Source: Chryseobacterium oncorhynchi (GTDB taxonomy: Bacteria > Bacteroidota > Bacteroidia > Flavobacteriales > Weeksellaceae). Taken from it: 64,000 bases of DNA. The notes under the pieces were generated by a model. It saw only the letters and a list, made by a program, of their open reading frames with translations. It did not search any database and was not told the DNA's origin. The stretch is from contig NZ_PPEI02000001.1 of the NCBI RefSeq assembly GCF_002899895.1, forward strand, positions 620,001 to 684,000, read 5' to 3'. Both the position numbers and the translations under genes were made by a program. Below, one piece after another: positions 33,901 to 41,731 of the stretch (position 1 is its first letter; every line of letters begins with the position of its first letter).

Positions 33901-35449
33901 TTGATTTTCTGAATTTTTCTGTATTATCGGAGGCCGATCCAATAACAGCTAATACTTCATTTGAGTTAAGTTTTAATCCGTCAAGAATTTGGGACAATTT
34001 TACAGGATCAAGACCTTTTGCACCTTCTGAGAATTTCAAGAAGAATTCCATTGGATCTTCATTAATAAGCTTTTCAACTTCTTTCTGCGAGATCCCCATT
34101 ACTTTTGCAAATGCTGCAGTTTCTTTAGCAGCTGTTCTAATGAAGTTCATATAACCGGATGAAGCTCTCTCTGCATCAATACCACTTTCTTCAAAAGCAC
34201 CCCCTAATGCTAATGTTTCCGCAATAGATGGTTTTAAAGCTTCCGGAAGCTGACCTATTCTCAATGCAAAATCAGCCATGTTCTCTTCACTGGCTGCTCC
34301 ATCTGCTCCAAGTTCATTAAGTCCTGAACCTATCTGATTAATAGCCTCAGGAATACCCAAATCTTTTGTTTCCTTGAACAAACCTTTTATCTTTCCAATC
34401 TTCTCTGCAACTTTTTCCACACCACCTGAAAAGGAATCCCCAAGAGCCACATAAGCTTTATCAACTTCACGGGTGAATTCTTTAATCTCAGCTTTAGGAA
34501 CCCCTAACCTCCCACCTACTTCCGCTATCTTTAATAGATCTATCTTGTTAGTTCTTGTATCAAAATCAACATAAGCAGCAGTAAGTTCTTTGACTTCATC
34601 GATGGTCATCCCGGTTGTTTTAGCAACCGCCGTCTGTGCGTCAACTAACTTGTTGTTAAGATCTACTACCTCTTGCATCTTTATGAGGATACCTGCAAAA
34701 GAAGCAACAACAGCGGCTATTACTCCTATGTATTCATTAACAGAATCAAAGAATCCACCTCCCTCTTCCGGTCCTTCCCTTAACTCTTGTATTCGTTCGT
34801 TGATCGCATCTAACTCATCTCTGGTAGCATTAAGCCCTTCACCTGGTGCCATGTGTTTCATAGCCTCCTTAAGCCCTTCTGCTCTTCTTGTTAGCTGATC
34901 TATAGTGAGAGACATTATATCCATAGACTTAACCTCCTGGTCTATCTTCTCTCTATTATCATTGATTGCTTGTTGGGTTTTCTCAATCTCAGATCTGAGC
35001 GTCTTATACTTATCCGTTGTTTTATCGAAAGCCTGTTGATGAACCAGCTGTTGCTGAGTTAATGATGATATCTCTTCGTTAATAGCTTTTAATGATTCTT
35101 CAGACTTTTGCTTTACCTTATCAATCTTCGTTTGAAACTTCTCATATTCCTTACTACCTACCTGGTATAAGGACTGTTGATTTCTTAATGATTTTGTTTC
35201 ATTAATTAATGACAGCTCATTCTCTTTCCTCTTTGAGTTAAGTTTCTCAATTTGCTTGGTCGTAGTACCCAAAGTCTTCTCCTCACCCTTTCTTACCTTA
35301 TCAAGATCCTTCTCTTGCTGCGTTAAGTCTTTCAATCGAACACCCAATACCTTATTGGCTTGTTCAAGATCCAGAACCCTCTTCTGAGCTTCATCACCAT
35401 TGATAACAATTTTGAGCTTTAGTATCTCATCTGATATAACCTTTGCCAT
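30962..35449 (-). CDS. Phage tail tape-measure protein
   Basis: A 1495-aa protein setting tail length and helping DNA ejection. Residues 1-215 are coiled coil; a hydrophobic segment follows near 235-255; the TP901-type core lies at about 260-560 with 'GKIKGLFKETKDLGIPEAINQIGSGLNELGADGAA'. Further hydrophobic segments lie near 595-720, a second charged coiled-coil stretch at 925-1270, and a Gly/Ala membrane-like segment near 1330. Start chosen at ATG 35447-35449; the longer frame opens with TTG at 35464, which overlaps a promoter box. This tail type indicates a long, probably non-contractile tail, since no sheath gene is seen. Confidence 0.93.
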   Translation of the reverse strand: MAKVISDEILKLKIVINGDEAQKRVLDLEQANKVLGVRLKDLTQQEKDLDKVRKGEEKTLGTTTKQIEKLNSKRKENELSLINETKSLRNQQSLYQVGSKEYEKFQTKIDKVKQKSEESLKAINEEISSLTQQQLVHQQAFDKTTDKYKTLRSEIEKTQQAINDNREKIDQEVKSMDIMSLTIDQLTRRAEGLKEAMKHMAPGEGLNATRDELDAINERIQELREGPEEGGGFFDSVNEYIGVIAAVVASFAGILIKMQEVVDLNNKLVDAQTAVAKTTGMTIDEVKELTAAYVDFDTRTNKIDLLKIAEVGGRLGVPKAEIKEFTREVDKAYVALGDSFSGGVEKVAEKIGKIKGLFKETKDLGIPEAINQIGSGLNELGADGAASEENMADFALRIGQLPEALKPSIAETLALGGAFEESGIDAERASSGYMNFIRTAAKETAAFAKVMGISQKEVEKLINEDPMEFFLKFSEGAKGLDPVKLSQILDGLKLNSNEVLAVIGSASDNTEKFRKSIELSNGAVKDATSLQQEFDKVNNNAAAIYDKLKRKWEEIYTSEKVAKVLAWLIDVIGKLLGVVKDETGGVTMFRESLMFLIKIMTVAVTAIFSYNAALALSELTLAKVKEKLLAYTIVEKTSNLLKQLSTTWQNLYNISLGYGALALGRLTGSTNLQAVAQERLNLVTAASPWGAVAALVMGVVTAYMLFKSSADEAAKSASKQSKEMMFQSEMAKRINDEEAKSSAELKSKVEPLVRVLKDKNSQLADRKKAYEELIKIAPEFKGTLDSEYLATKKLDQVYSSLIEKIKAAGKVRALQALLDEQYEKREKLAGKQEIFKETQDKNKKDKSMLNPDGSQKAGIQFVNDLVQKTDKDLQNIDNSIDSIAKKITEVKSEGVIKESTYQPLPEKVKKGKKTDAEKDAEKAENAYKRMRQKMLDNQESYDQKEVELEAQKQQALADKQKDGYEKEKAQIEAERDKRLSDLDKQKIKQSDFDDIDKIIAREKGDLQKRFIEIKNQWIRENKLLEDTKIAEKEKANFKIYALDEKYLKEDLKKQEENLQTVLKAITTEQNKAISDNNTLESQKKFLEGKGFSKETLALITNWEEGKSAIEKYYQKKSLEEQVIFLQDQIDIFNMFAEITPEFVTEDQIKTIEEYKNKIATLMAEITKLKKGDSEKISGKLSAFGKGSTDLFGLTQDQWLVLFSNTDSLKDKIDKVGAAITVAKNMFSAYSSFVQANEQKMLQKMEISSDKKKKKLQSQLDAGLITQDRYKKETMAIDAELDRKKAEIEYKQAKRQRMMQIAEIVSNTALAIMQAWVNPGYPMAIPLSVIIGALGAVQLGTVMSQPLPAAPGAEDGFYPVLRSQDNKLFNARRRASKTGIYDEPTMLVGEAGASMPELVVSGKTMQKIDPAIQRTYMNEIKRVEGFEEGLYPAQARSSGNDELLIQAIEIIKANTEIMIDLKENGVKGYFLKNARTGKDVHEMTEEYLTLTNKNKH

Positions 35450-35461
35450 TAGATTTTTTGG

Positions 35462-35497
35462 CAATGTTACAGTGATATGACAGCATACAACGTTACA
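35462..35497 (-). promoter_or_regulatory. Phage-type promoter before the tape measure (weakest copy)
   Basis: On the minus strand GATGTAAC (ending at 35492) is followed by exactly 22 nt and then TAACATTG (35462-35469). The same spacing occurs at four other phage operon starts. The -7 box has one mismatch to TAnnTTTG. The mRNA would start only a few bases before ATG 35449. Confidence 0.5.
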
Positions 35498-35570
35498 TCA
35501 AAACCTATATAAAGAGGCTATTGAATAGATGATATACTATAATCAAACTGCTAAACCGGGCATAATCTCA

Positions 35571-35700
35571 GATCTGAACAAGGACCTGTTCAGGGGGTAG
35601 CAGCTCAGCCAGCCTGGAACCATATTTCCGGCCAGATAAGGCCCTGCAACTGCAAATACGTAATACGGCGGCTCGGCCTCTCGCTTTGAAAGCAATGGTA
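35571..35700. other. GC-rich structured island in a gene-free gap
   Basis: The gap 35450-36155 has no credible gene. Within it 35571-35700 is roughly half G+C against AT-rich flanks, and holds the perfect hairpin CTGAACA (35574-35580) / TGTTCAG (35587-35593) plus other short complementary runs. The 10-mer gccctgcaac at 35641-35650 returns inverted at 36061-36070. It may encode a structured RNA or be an interspersed repeat. A 38-codon minus-strand frame ending near 35548 is open but lacks a good start. Confidence 0.4.
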
Positions 35701-36070
35701 AAAATACATTTCGAAAGGTTTAAGTGCTGAAAATCAGATTCTTGATATTTTTACTTTTAAATTTTTTGTAATAAATGGGATATTTTACCTGATAAAAAGC
35801 ACTATTTATAATTATTATAGTTTCTTAATTAAAGAAGCTTTTGAATTGATTTAAGAATAAAGTAATTGCAGAAAACAAGATGCAATCTTCTTATAATCAA
35901 TAGAAATTTAGAAAACAAAAAAGAAAATTATTAGAATTTTTAACTGCAACTCTTGAAAAGAGTAGTGAAAGTATTATTTCTTAAAATAACCAAAAATGAA
36001 TGTTGCAGGATAGAAAATGAATAAAAATGATTCTTTGGAAAATGATAGATTCCGGAAATAGTTGCAGGGC

Positions 36071-36104
36071 AAAAAAAAGCACCGACTGTGACGAGCCGGT
36101 GCTT
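36071..36104 (-). terminator. Rho-independent terminator
   Basis: AAGCACCG (36077-36084) pairs with CGGTGCTT (36097-36104) over a 12-nt loop; on the minus strand eight T residues follow. It ends the unit of four small genes 36156-37205. Confidence 0.85.
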
Positions 36105-36155
36105 AAATAATCCAATTAGATTATAAATGCTTTAACGTTCTACAAATGTATGAAA

Positions 36156-36416
36156 TTATTGAATCTTTTCTCTTAATTTATTAATAATAAAATATGTATT
36201 GGACATGCAATTTTGAGAGGGATATTCATTCTTAACTTTATCATAAAATTCATTTGCCTTGTCCGATCCTATATGTTTTTTAATAATATAGAGCAAACTA
36301 TTAATTTCCAAATATTCTTTAAACCTACTATTTATATCAGGAAGGCTATAAACTATAGGTTTATGAGATATTGTTTTTAAACCTAAAATTTTATTTTCAA
36401 ATTCAGTTTTTTCCAT
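36156..36416 (-). CDS. Small phage hypothetical protein
   Basis: An 86-aa soluble, Lys/Glu-rich helical protein, last of four small genes between terminase and tape measure. Start taken at ATG 36416 (MEKTEFENK); ATG 36425 is an alternative and the longest frame needs TTG at 36443. It overlaps the end of the upstream gene by 14 nt. No family recognised. Confidence 0.5.
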   Translation of the reverse strand: MEKTEFENKILGLKTISHKPIVYSLPDINSRFKEYLEINSLLYIIKKHIGSDKANEFYDKVKNEYPSQNCMSNTYFIINKLREKIQ

Positions 36417-36729
36417 TAAAACCATTTTTTTCAACCATCTCAATTATATTAATAACCCTTCTTTCTAATTCTTCTGTTATAGCAAGCTTTGGTACATTTC
36501 CGTAATAAGCAAGACTAGCTCTATCTATAGTTTCAGCACCTGAAGTTCTAATCATGATTCTACCAGGTGGGTAAGTAACATTTTTAGAACAAGCTCTTTT
36601 TATATTTTGAGCAAAATTTAAATACTCAAGAGTCTTTACAATTACTTTAAACATCATAAGAGAAATCTTCTTTTGATTTTTTTTTCTTATGGAAATAATT
36701 TTTTTTGATATTCGTTTCTTATTACTCAT
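36403..36729 (-). CDS. Small basic phage hypothetical protein
   Basis: A 108-aa protein whose first 30 residues are extremely basic (KKRISKKIISIRKKNQKK), suggesting nucleic-acid contact. The middle 'VTYPPGRIMIRTSGAETIDRASLAYYGNVP' and a C-terminal helix follow. No family recognised. Overlaps the next gene downstream. Confidence 0.5.
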   Translation of the reverse strand: MSNKKRISKKIISIRKKNQKKISLMMFKVIVKTLEYLNFAQNIKRACSKNVTYPPGRIMIRTSGAETIDRASLAYYGNVPKLAITEELERRVINIIEMVEKNGFNGKN

Positions 36730-36753
36730 TTTACATTTTTTTTTAAAGTTATA

Positions 36754-36987
36754 CTAAGAAGGATATGGTTTAAAAAGATCTTCTGTTAAAAGCACTCCAT
36801 TTTGTTCTAAAATACTAAGTACTTTCAACTCTTGATAGCTAAGTGATCTTTTCAAAGCATTTCTTTTATCTCTCACAACAGATTGAGATACATAACCATT
36901 TTCAATAAAAAACTTTTCATTAATTGAAAAAGGCGAACTCTCCCAAGGACCATAATAAGTAAGTATATTTAAATTTTCGCAGCTCAT
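36754..36987 (-). CDS. Small phage hypothetical protein
   Basis: A 77-aa protein, 'MSCENLNILTYYGPWESSPFSI', with a C-terminal part that could form a winged-helix-like unit ('SYQELKVLSILEQNGVLLTEDLF'). Its ATG overlaps the stop of the upstream gene (ATGA), implying translational coupling. No family recognised. Confidence 0.5.
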   Translation of the reverse strand: MSCENLNILTYYGPWESSPFSINEKFFIENGYVSQSVVRDKRNALKRSLSYQELKVLSILEQNGVLLTEDLFKPYPS

Positions 36988-37205
36988 ATTTCACCGTATT
37001 TTATTTTTTCATCAATGAATTCTTTTACTAATTTTTCATAATCTTTCTGAAAATCTCTATCCTTATAAAAATCGATTGTTTCCCACATTTTATATACCAG
37101 GTAGAAGGGAGATAAGCTTTCTACCTTTGCAATAAATTTGGGCCTTTTATCATGGTAAATGTAGATCTCACCATCATCTGATTTTAAAAGTTTTAAACCT
37201 TTCAT
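36984..37205 (-). CDS. Small phage hypothetical protein
   Basis: A 73-aa protein, first of the four-gene set. The N-terminus is a beta hairpin pattern ('GLKLLKSDDGEIYIYHDKRPKFIAKVES') and the C-terminus a charged helix. A TAATTTTG box at 37210-37217 on the minus strand, just before the ATG, fits a host-type -7 element, so this set may have its own short-leader promoter. No family recognised. Confidence 0.5.
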   Translation of the reverse strand: MKGLKLLKSDDGEIYIYHDKRPKFIAKVESLSPFYLVYKMWETIDFYKDRDFQKDYEKLVKEFIDEKIKYGEI

Positions 37206-37229
37206 AAAACAAAATTAAGAAATAGTATC

Positions 37230-37282
37230 AAAAAAACGCCCAAGGCATCAGAAGACAAATTGTCCTCCGTAGCCTTGGGCGT
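37230..37282 (-). terminator. Strong terminator after the large terminase
   Basis: ACGCCCAAGGC (37236-37246) pairs perfectly with 37272-37282; inside, gacaaattgtc adds a second short stem. Seven T residues follow on the minus strand. It separates the terminase unit from the small genes downstream. Confidence 0.9.
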
Positions 37283-37352
37283 GTTTTAAAATTGGGTGAG
37301 AGCTTTTTTAAAAACGGAGGACTTTATTTAAATCTCCATTTTCATTTTTTGA

Positions 37353-39068
37353 CTAATCTCCTATCGTTTCCGGATCTGAATAACTGGTTGTTTTATCTCT
37401 CAAGATATTCATCCATTTTTTACGACAAATAAGATATTTAAGAGCATCTGAAAGATTCGTTGAGTACATTGGTCGTTTTTCCAGAGGAAGCTTCTCAGAA
37501 GACTTATCCTTGAAGATCTGACGGATACCTTTTGTATTACTTTTCACAATCTGTTTTGCTACATTCATGGAAGATATAAGCTGTCTACACTGGTATTTAT
37601 CAAAAAGTAAAAATGGTAATTCCTTATAATTCCCACTAAACATTGCTTTTGCTAAGTTAAATTCTTCTTGCTGTGTAATGTTTCCTTGGTTACGTGACAT
37701 TAAATTGACTGTCCATCCGGTAGAAGTTCCATCTGGTTTAGTTTCTAAAAACTTTTTAACTTCAGCCGCCCAATCACGGCCAACACTTTGATAAGCATTA
37801 CCGGATCTATCATAATACACATCAATGGTTTTATTTTTATGGTTTTTGAAGAATTCCAAGAACCGGGCGCAGATCTTCTCTGTTTTTTGACCAAGTGAAT
37901 AGAAGTTCTTCAATAATCTGAGTGTATTCCCTTGTGTTTGACCAACTACAAATGAAATCATATCTCCAAAGTCCACTCCTAGTTCAAGAGGCCGGTTATG
38001 GATACAGTACTTAAGATCTGTGGAAAACGTTTCTGCAGCATCACCCGTTTTATAACGGAAATAGTTTTCTTTGATAATACCATCTGTATAGATATGCCGA
38101 TCATCAAAACCAACATAAAAACGCTGGCCGGCTTCCACCTGTGGCGGCTGAGATAAAACGGATGTATTGAATTCAATTTCTCCAAGAGCTTCAAGAGCCG
38201 TTTTGAAAAAATCAAGACGTAGAACATTGACATTAACAAATGATGATGCCTTGTAGAAGAAAGTTGAACTTTTTCTAAGCCTTGTTTTTAGGACTGTGAG
38301 TTTTTTAATCAGGTTTTTGAATTTCTTCAGAAGCCTTTCATTTCTTTTTCTGGCAGCTCTTATTGCATTGGCTGTAGCTTTATTAAGTTCTAATGAGATC
38401 TGAAGCAGATACTTAATCTGCTGTTTGTTCATTTCTTTTTCCTTATCAAGAATCCAGTCATATTCTCCCGGCATAATGATATTAGGATAGTCGGTAGTGA
38501 AAGTAACTCCAAGATAATAAGGTGAATGACCAAAAACTGTAGCATCCCCTCTGAGGGCAGGAAATAGCCTGTCAATTCTTTTCTTTTCAAGATATTTAGT
38601 TTCATCTCCAACAATATGTTGATACGAGTTACCAGCTCCGGAACTCGGTGTATCCATCGAAATATAATTGAAGAAATTCCCGGTAAAAGTGGAAATCGTG
38701 TGCTTATACTCCTGAGGAGTTTTGTATGGTTTTTTGAAGTGATCCGGTGGTGCTTCATCTACTACGTAGTGAACCCCCTCTATCCAGCCTTTCCTTTTCC
38801 AACCATCAATAATGGAAGGCACAACATTCTTTATAAGATTTGTGTATGTATTACCAACAACAGCAATATAACTATGTGGCATTTCATAACAGATATTCAT
38901 CAATCTTTCTGATAGATAATCTGTTGTTTTCCCGGTACCACGTCCAAGGATCAGAAAAAGGTTTTGAGGCTCCATGAGATCCGTCAACATCTTAAGCCAG
39001 GTAGTATAACGGAGCTCTACATCATCATAGGACGAAAGCGAATCAACTCTTACTGTCTGTCTCTTCAT
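37353..39068 (-). CDS. terL: Phage terminase large subunit
   Basis: A 571-aa packaging motor. The ATPase domain has Walker A G-R-G-T-G-K-T near residues 42-48 and Walker B 'HIVGDE' near 154-156. The C-terminal RNase H-like nuclease shows 'LELGVDFGD' near 360-369, 'YYDRSGNAY' and the closing 'LSDALKYLI'. A lysine-rich helical insertion lies at about 210-290, between the two domains. Start taken at ATG 39066-39068; TTG at 39074 is two codons longer. It overlaps the upstream gene by 26 nt. Terminase normally opens a late operon; here it comes after capsid and portal. Confidence 0.93.
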   Translation of the reverse strand: MKRQTVRVDSLSSYDDVELRYTTWLKMLTDLMEPQNLFLILGRGTGKTTDYLSERLMNICYEMPHSYIAVVGNTYTNLIKNVVPSIIDGWKRKGWIEGVHYVVDEAPPDHFKKPYKTPQEYKHTISTFTGNFFNYISMDTPSSGAGNSYQHIVGDETKYLEKKRIDRLFPALRGDATVFGHSPYYLGVTFTTDYPNIIMPGEYDWILDKEKEMNKQQIKYLLQISLELNKATANAIRAARKRNERLLKKFKNLIKKLTVLKTRLRKSSTFFYKASSFVNVNVLRLDFFKTALEALGEIEFNTSVLSQPPQVEAGQRFYVGFDDRHIYTDGIIKENYFRYKTGDAAETFSTDLKYCIHNRPLELGVDFGDMISFVVGQTQGNTLRLLKNFYSLGQKTEKICARFLEFFKNHKNKTIDVYYDRSGNAYQSVGRDWAAEVKKFLETKPDGTSTGWTVNLMSRNQGNITQQEEFNLAKAMFSGNYKELPFLLFDKYQCRQLISSMNVAKQIVKSNTKGIRQIFKDKSSEKLPLEKRPMYSTNLSDALKYLICRKKWMNILRDKTTSYSDPETIGD

Positions 39069-39684
39069 CTTCAAAGATTCTAATAGGAATTAACATTGCT
39101 TCTTCTTTCAGTTTTTCAATGGCTTTGGGAGATAACTCTTTAGTATTATCATCTATCCAGGCTTCAATATCTGCAAGACTTTCGTTTCCAATTTCAAACT
39201 GATCCATATCTGTAGTATATACTTTGATAGGTTTGGCAAACATTTCCCGTGGAAGTTCTGGCGGATCTTCCTGATCTAACTGGCGAAGTAATGAAGCTTT
39301 ATGAGCAATACGGCTTGCCTTCTCAAAGTCTGAAGCATTGGTAGAGAGTGCTCGTGACATTTCATAATCCTGATCTAGTTTAGCAGCATAAAAATTACGC
39401 CAAGCTTTTTTGGATATCCCGGTATCTGCATTAAAATATTCGAAAGCTTCATTATAAATATTTAGGGCCGCTATGCGGTTATTTTTAAAGGTTTCTTCAA
39501 AGGTTACAAGATGTTTAATTATCGCTTCCTTTGAACCATATATATCAATGCGATTCATCATTTTGTAGATCTTATCCAGCATTGCTACATACTCGGCAAA
39601 TTGTTCCGGAACATTCCCACTTTGCCCTGATTCTATCCACCTGTATAGATCATCAATATTATAATCCGTCAATTTCTTCGCCAT
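39043..39684 (-). CDS. Phage protein before the large terminase, function unknown
   Basis: A 213-aa acidic, helical protein. It overlaps both neighbours, which suggests tight stoichiometric coupling with the packaging genes. It may be a packaging accessory or the true small subunit, but no HTH or other named domain is obvious. Cytoplasmic; no signal sequence. Confidence 0.6.
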   Translation of the reverse strand: MAKKLTDYNIDDLYRWIESGQSGNVPEQFAEYVAMLDKIYKMMNRIDIYGSKEAIIKHLVTFEETFKNNRIAALNIYNEAFEYFNADTGISKKAWRNFYAAKLDQDYEMSRALSTNASDFEKASRIAHKASLLRQLDQEDPPELPREMFAKPIKVYTTDMDQFEIGNESLADIEAWIDDNTKELSPKAIEKLKEEAMLIPIRIFEDEETDSKS

Positions 39685-39991
39685 ACATTATTCTTTTTCT
39701 AAGTTCAACAAGCCTTTGATTCTCTCTTAATTTCGTCATCTGCTGAATTGCGGTGATATTGCCTGATTTTGCAATTTGAGCTAATTTCATCCCGGTTTCT
39801 GCTTCTACTACCAAGATTCCACGGTCATAATGATACCTCACAAAAGAATACTCCTGTTGGAATTCTTTTCTTAGTTCTTTTCTGGGAATATCAAGATAAA
39901 CTGCGATTCTGTCAATATCATAACCAGCTCCAGCGAGATCTTCTACCTGCTCAAGCTGCTCCTGGGAAAGTCTAACATCATAAGCTTTCAT
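39659..39991 (-). CDS. Probable terminase small subunit (HTH protein)
   Basis: A 110-aa protein. Residues about 15-50 form a helix-turn-helix pattern ('LAGAGYDIDRIAVYLDIPRKELRKEF') and the second half 'AETGMKLAQIAKSGNITAIQQMTKLRENQR' matches the A..GN..A...M layout typical of small terminase subunits. Those proteins bind the phage pac or cos site and recruit the large subunit. It lies two genes before terL and overlaps both neighbours. The assignment competes with the 213-aa protein that follows. Confidence 0.55.
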   Translation of the reverse strand: MKAYDVRLSQEQLEQVEDLAGAGYDIDRIAVYLDIPRKELRKEFQQEYSFVRYHYDRGILVVEAETGMKLAQIAKSGNITAIQQMTKLRENQRLVELRKRIMYGEEIDGL

Positions 39992-40560
39992 AAAAAGATT
40001 CGTTTTCTAAATTTGTAAACCTGTTCCTGATTGGTTAGAATAAACTGATTAAAGACTTCTGATTCATCCCATTCTCCGGAACCTTCCAAAACCAAGTAAA
40101 ATTCTCCAGCTTTTATAAGCCCTATCTTACTGTTATTATTTGCAGTAATAACTTTAAAGTTGGCATTATCCTTTTCTGCTGAATTCAGTTTATCAAAAAC
40201 AAAAGGATTTTCTGATTTTATTTTTTTGGATATAAGAATTTTAATACTTCCAATTCTCCCATTTTCCTGAAGCCTCAAAAGAGTTTCAATAACTTTTAAT
40301 CCTATGGTCCTTGAACTGATGTAAAGTTCATTAATAAAGTGCCTCCGAGCAATCCAAAGAACGAAAGTGAAAATTGAAAATTCTTTTTCCGAATGCAAAA
40401 AGAACGTTTCTCCATCTGCCGGAATTCTCACCAGATCATCAACTGTATCCACCTGGTCTATTTGATGATTGAGATAAGCAGAAAGAGATCCGGAATAAAA
40501 TTCACTCCATCCGGATTCTTCTTTAATCTCATCAATTTCAAAGAATTTATTCCTTTTCAT
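39988..40560 (-). CDS. Degenerate phospholipase-D-like domain protein
   Basis: A 190-aa protein. 'FINELYISSRTIGLKVIETLLRL', 'IGSIKILIS' and then 'NNSKIGLIKAGEFYLVLEGSGEWDESEVFNQF' follow the order of a PLD half-domain with its HxKxxxxD motif. Here His and Asp are replaced (N-x-K...K), so catalysis is unlikely. The likeness is by pattern only. It overlaps the genes on both sides (ATGA at 39988), inside the packaging unit. Confidence 0.5.
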   Translation of the reverse strand: MKRNKFFEIDEIKEESGWSEFYSGSLSAYLNHQIDQVDTVDDLVRIPADGETFFLHSEKEFSIFTFVLWIARRHFINELYISSRTIGLKVIETLLRLQENGRIGSIKILISKKIKSENPFVFDKLNSAEKDNANFKVITANNNSKIGLIKAGEFYLVLEGSGEWDESEVFNQFILTNQEQVYKFRKRIFL

Positions 40561-41371
40561 TGAGTTTCTTATGAACTAAATCTTTCTCCTTCTCATATCC
40601 TGCTAGTTCTTTTTTCAGTTCTTCTGTTTTTTGAGGATCTTTGTTTTTGGTTATTTTTCCTTTTGTTCTGGATACATAGGATTTTAAATTGTTAAACCTA
40701 TTGGAAAGTTCTGCAGGAGTCATGGCTGAAATAGACCTATCAAGCTTAAGATCTGCAAAAATTTCGTGTTCACCCAAAATCTCACTATTTTCTGCATAAT
40801 GTTTCAATTCTTCGTGAATCTCCCTGTTTAATTGGAAATCTTCCAAGAGTTCATTAGCAATATTGAAAATTTCCACCTCTGTTAATTGAGGTTCTACCAC
40901 GGAAGCTACTTTAGTAAAAAGCTCTTCGTGTGCAGCCTTATAACTATCAAAGGCAGTAATTGCATCGCTTACCAAAATTTTGAATTCATTTGGGCATTCC
41001 TTGGATCTAAGGAATGGATATTGAGCATACAGCTTTAATCCGCCTTTAGCATCCTTTTCAATTTCATCTAAGAACTTGGTAAAAGCATCCTTGTTTTCTG
41101 CTAATACAATTTCCAGATCATGTGGAGGCAGTTCCGGTACCTTTTCTTTTTCTAATTTAAAATTCCTGATATCCTGATCCTTGATATTTAACAGCTTTTT
41201 CAGATCATATTTAAGGTTTTCCAAATTCTGAGGTGTAAATCCTTTGGTATTGTAACTTCTTGACAGATGCCTGCCTCCTCCATGATTGATAAATACCACA
41301 AGTCCAGTATTAAATTCTTCCTGAGGGCTTTCCCAATCTGTAGTGAGAAATTCTAATGCTTTTGTACTCAT
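40547..41371 (-). CDS. Phage hypothetical protein, first gene of the packaging unit
   Basis: A 274-aa acidic, largely helical protein. The last 60 residues, Lys/Glu-rich, are probably coiled coil. An early histidine-glycine patch 'INHGGGRHLSRSY' stands out. No family recognised. It starts the terminase operon from a TGTAAC-type promoter just upstream. Confidence 0.6.
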   Translation of the reverse strand: MSTKALEFLTTDWESPQEEFNTGLVVFINHGGGRHLSRSYNTKGFTPQNLENLKYDLKKLLNIKDQDIRNFKLEKEKVPELPPHDLEIVLAENKDAFTKFLDEIEKDAKGGLKLYAQYPFLRSKECPNEFKILVSDAITAFDSYKAAHEELFTKVASVVEPQLTEVEIFNIANELLEDFQLNREIHEELKHYAENSEILGEHEIFADLKLDRSISAMTPAELSNRFNNLKSYVSRTKGKITKNKDPQKTEELKKELAGYEKEKDLVHKKLNEKE

Positions 41372-41384
41372 TTTATTTTTTTAA

Positions 41385-41420
41385 CAAAATTTGACAATTG
41401 CCAGCAATTGCAATGTTACA
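41385..41420 (-). promoter_or_regulatory. Phage-type promoter of the terminase unit
   Basis: Minus strand: TTTTAGTGTAAC, where TGTAAC occupies 41415-41420, then exactly 22 nt, then AAATTTTG (41385-41392). The box ends 14 nt before the ATG at 41371. The T-run is the tail of the preceding terminator. Confidence 0.65.
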
Positions 41421-41423
41421 CTA

Positions 41424-41451
41424 AAAGAAAAAGCCTGCTATAAAGCAGGCT
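41424..41451 (-). terminator. Terminator fused to the next promoter
   Basis: AGCCTGCT (41432-41439) pairs with AGCAGGCT (41444-41451) over a 4-nt loop; the minus strand continues TTTTTCTTTTAG straight into the TGTAAC box. Confidence 0.85.
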
Positions 41452-41473
41452 CCATGTTCTCGCATAAGGTCAT

Positions 41474-41731
41474 TTAAAGATTTTTAATTGCACTTAAGCT
41501 TTCCGGATCTTTTGAAAGATTTCTTAAAATACTCCGGCATGCTAAATGAAAATCATGACGCATAATTTTTTCATCCCGGTTTAAATCCCCTTCCGAAAGA
41601 TTGGCATCTTCAAAAAGATGAAAGAGCATATCTTCCAATTCTTCCGGAGAATAAGAAATTAATAATTCTTTGATAGGTGAAAGGATTTCTGTGTTTGGGA
41701 ATGCAGTTCCACTGTTTTTTTCCGATCTCAT
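41474..41731 (-). CDS. Small acidic phage hypothetical protein
   Basis: An 85-aa acidic helical protein with 'ISYSPEELEDMLFHLFEDANLSEGDLNRDEK'. Overlaps the gene before it by ATGA and is followed by a terminator, so the two form a short unit downstream of the structured leader at 42053-42178. No family recognised. Confidence 0.5.
   Translation of the reverse strand: MRSEKNSGTAFPNTEILSPIKELLISYSPEELEDMLFHLFEDANLSEGDLNRDEKIMRHDFHLACRSILRNLSKDPESLSAIKNL

Noticed and set aside
34590-34898. Plus-strand ORFs inside the tape-measure gene and other large minus-strand genes
   Set aside because: They are antisense shadows of conserved coding sequence with no recognisable domains, promoters or spacing.
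35450-35464. TTG start of the tape-measure gene at 35464
   Set aside because: It would use a rare start codon inside the candidate -7 box; ATG 35449 is next in frame.
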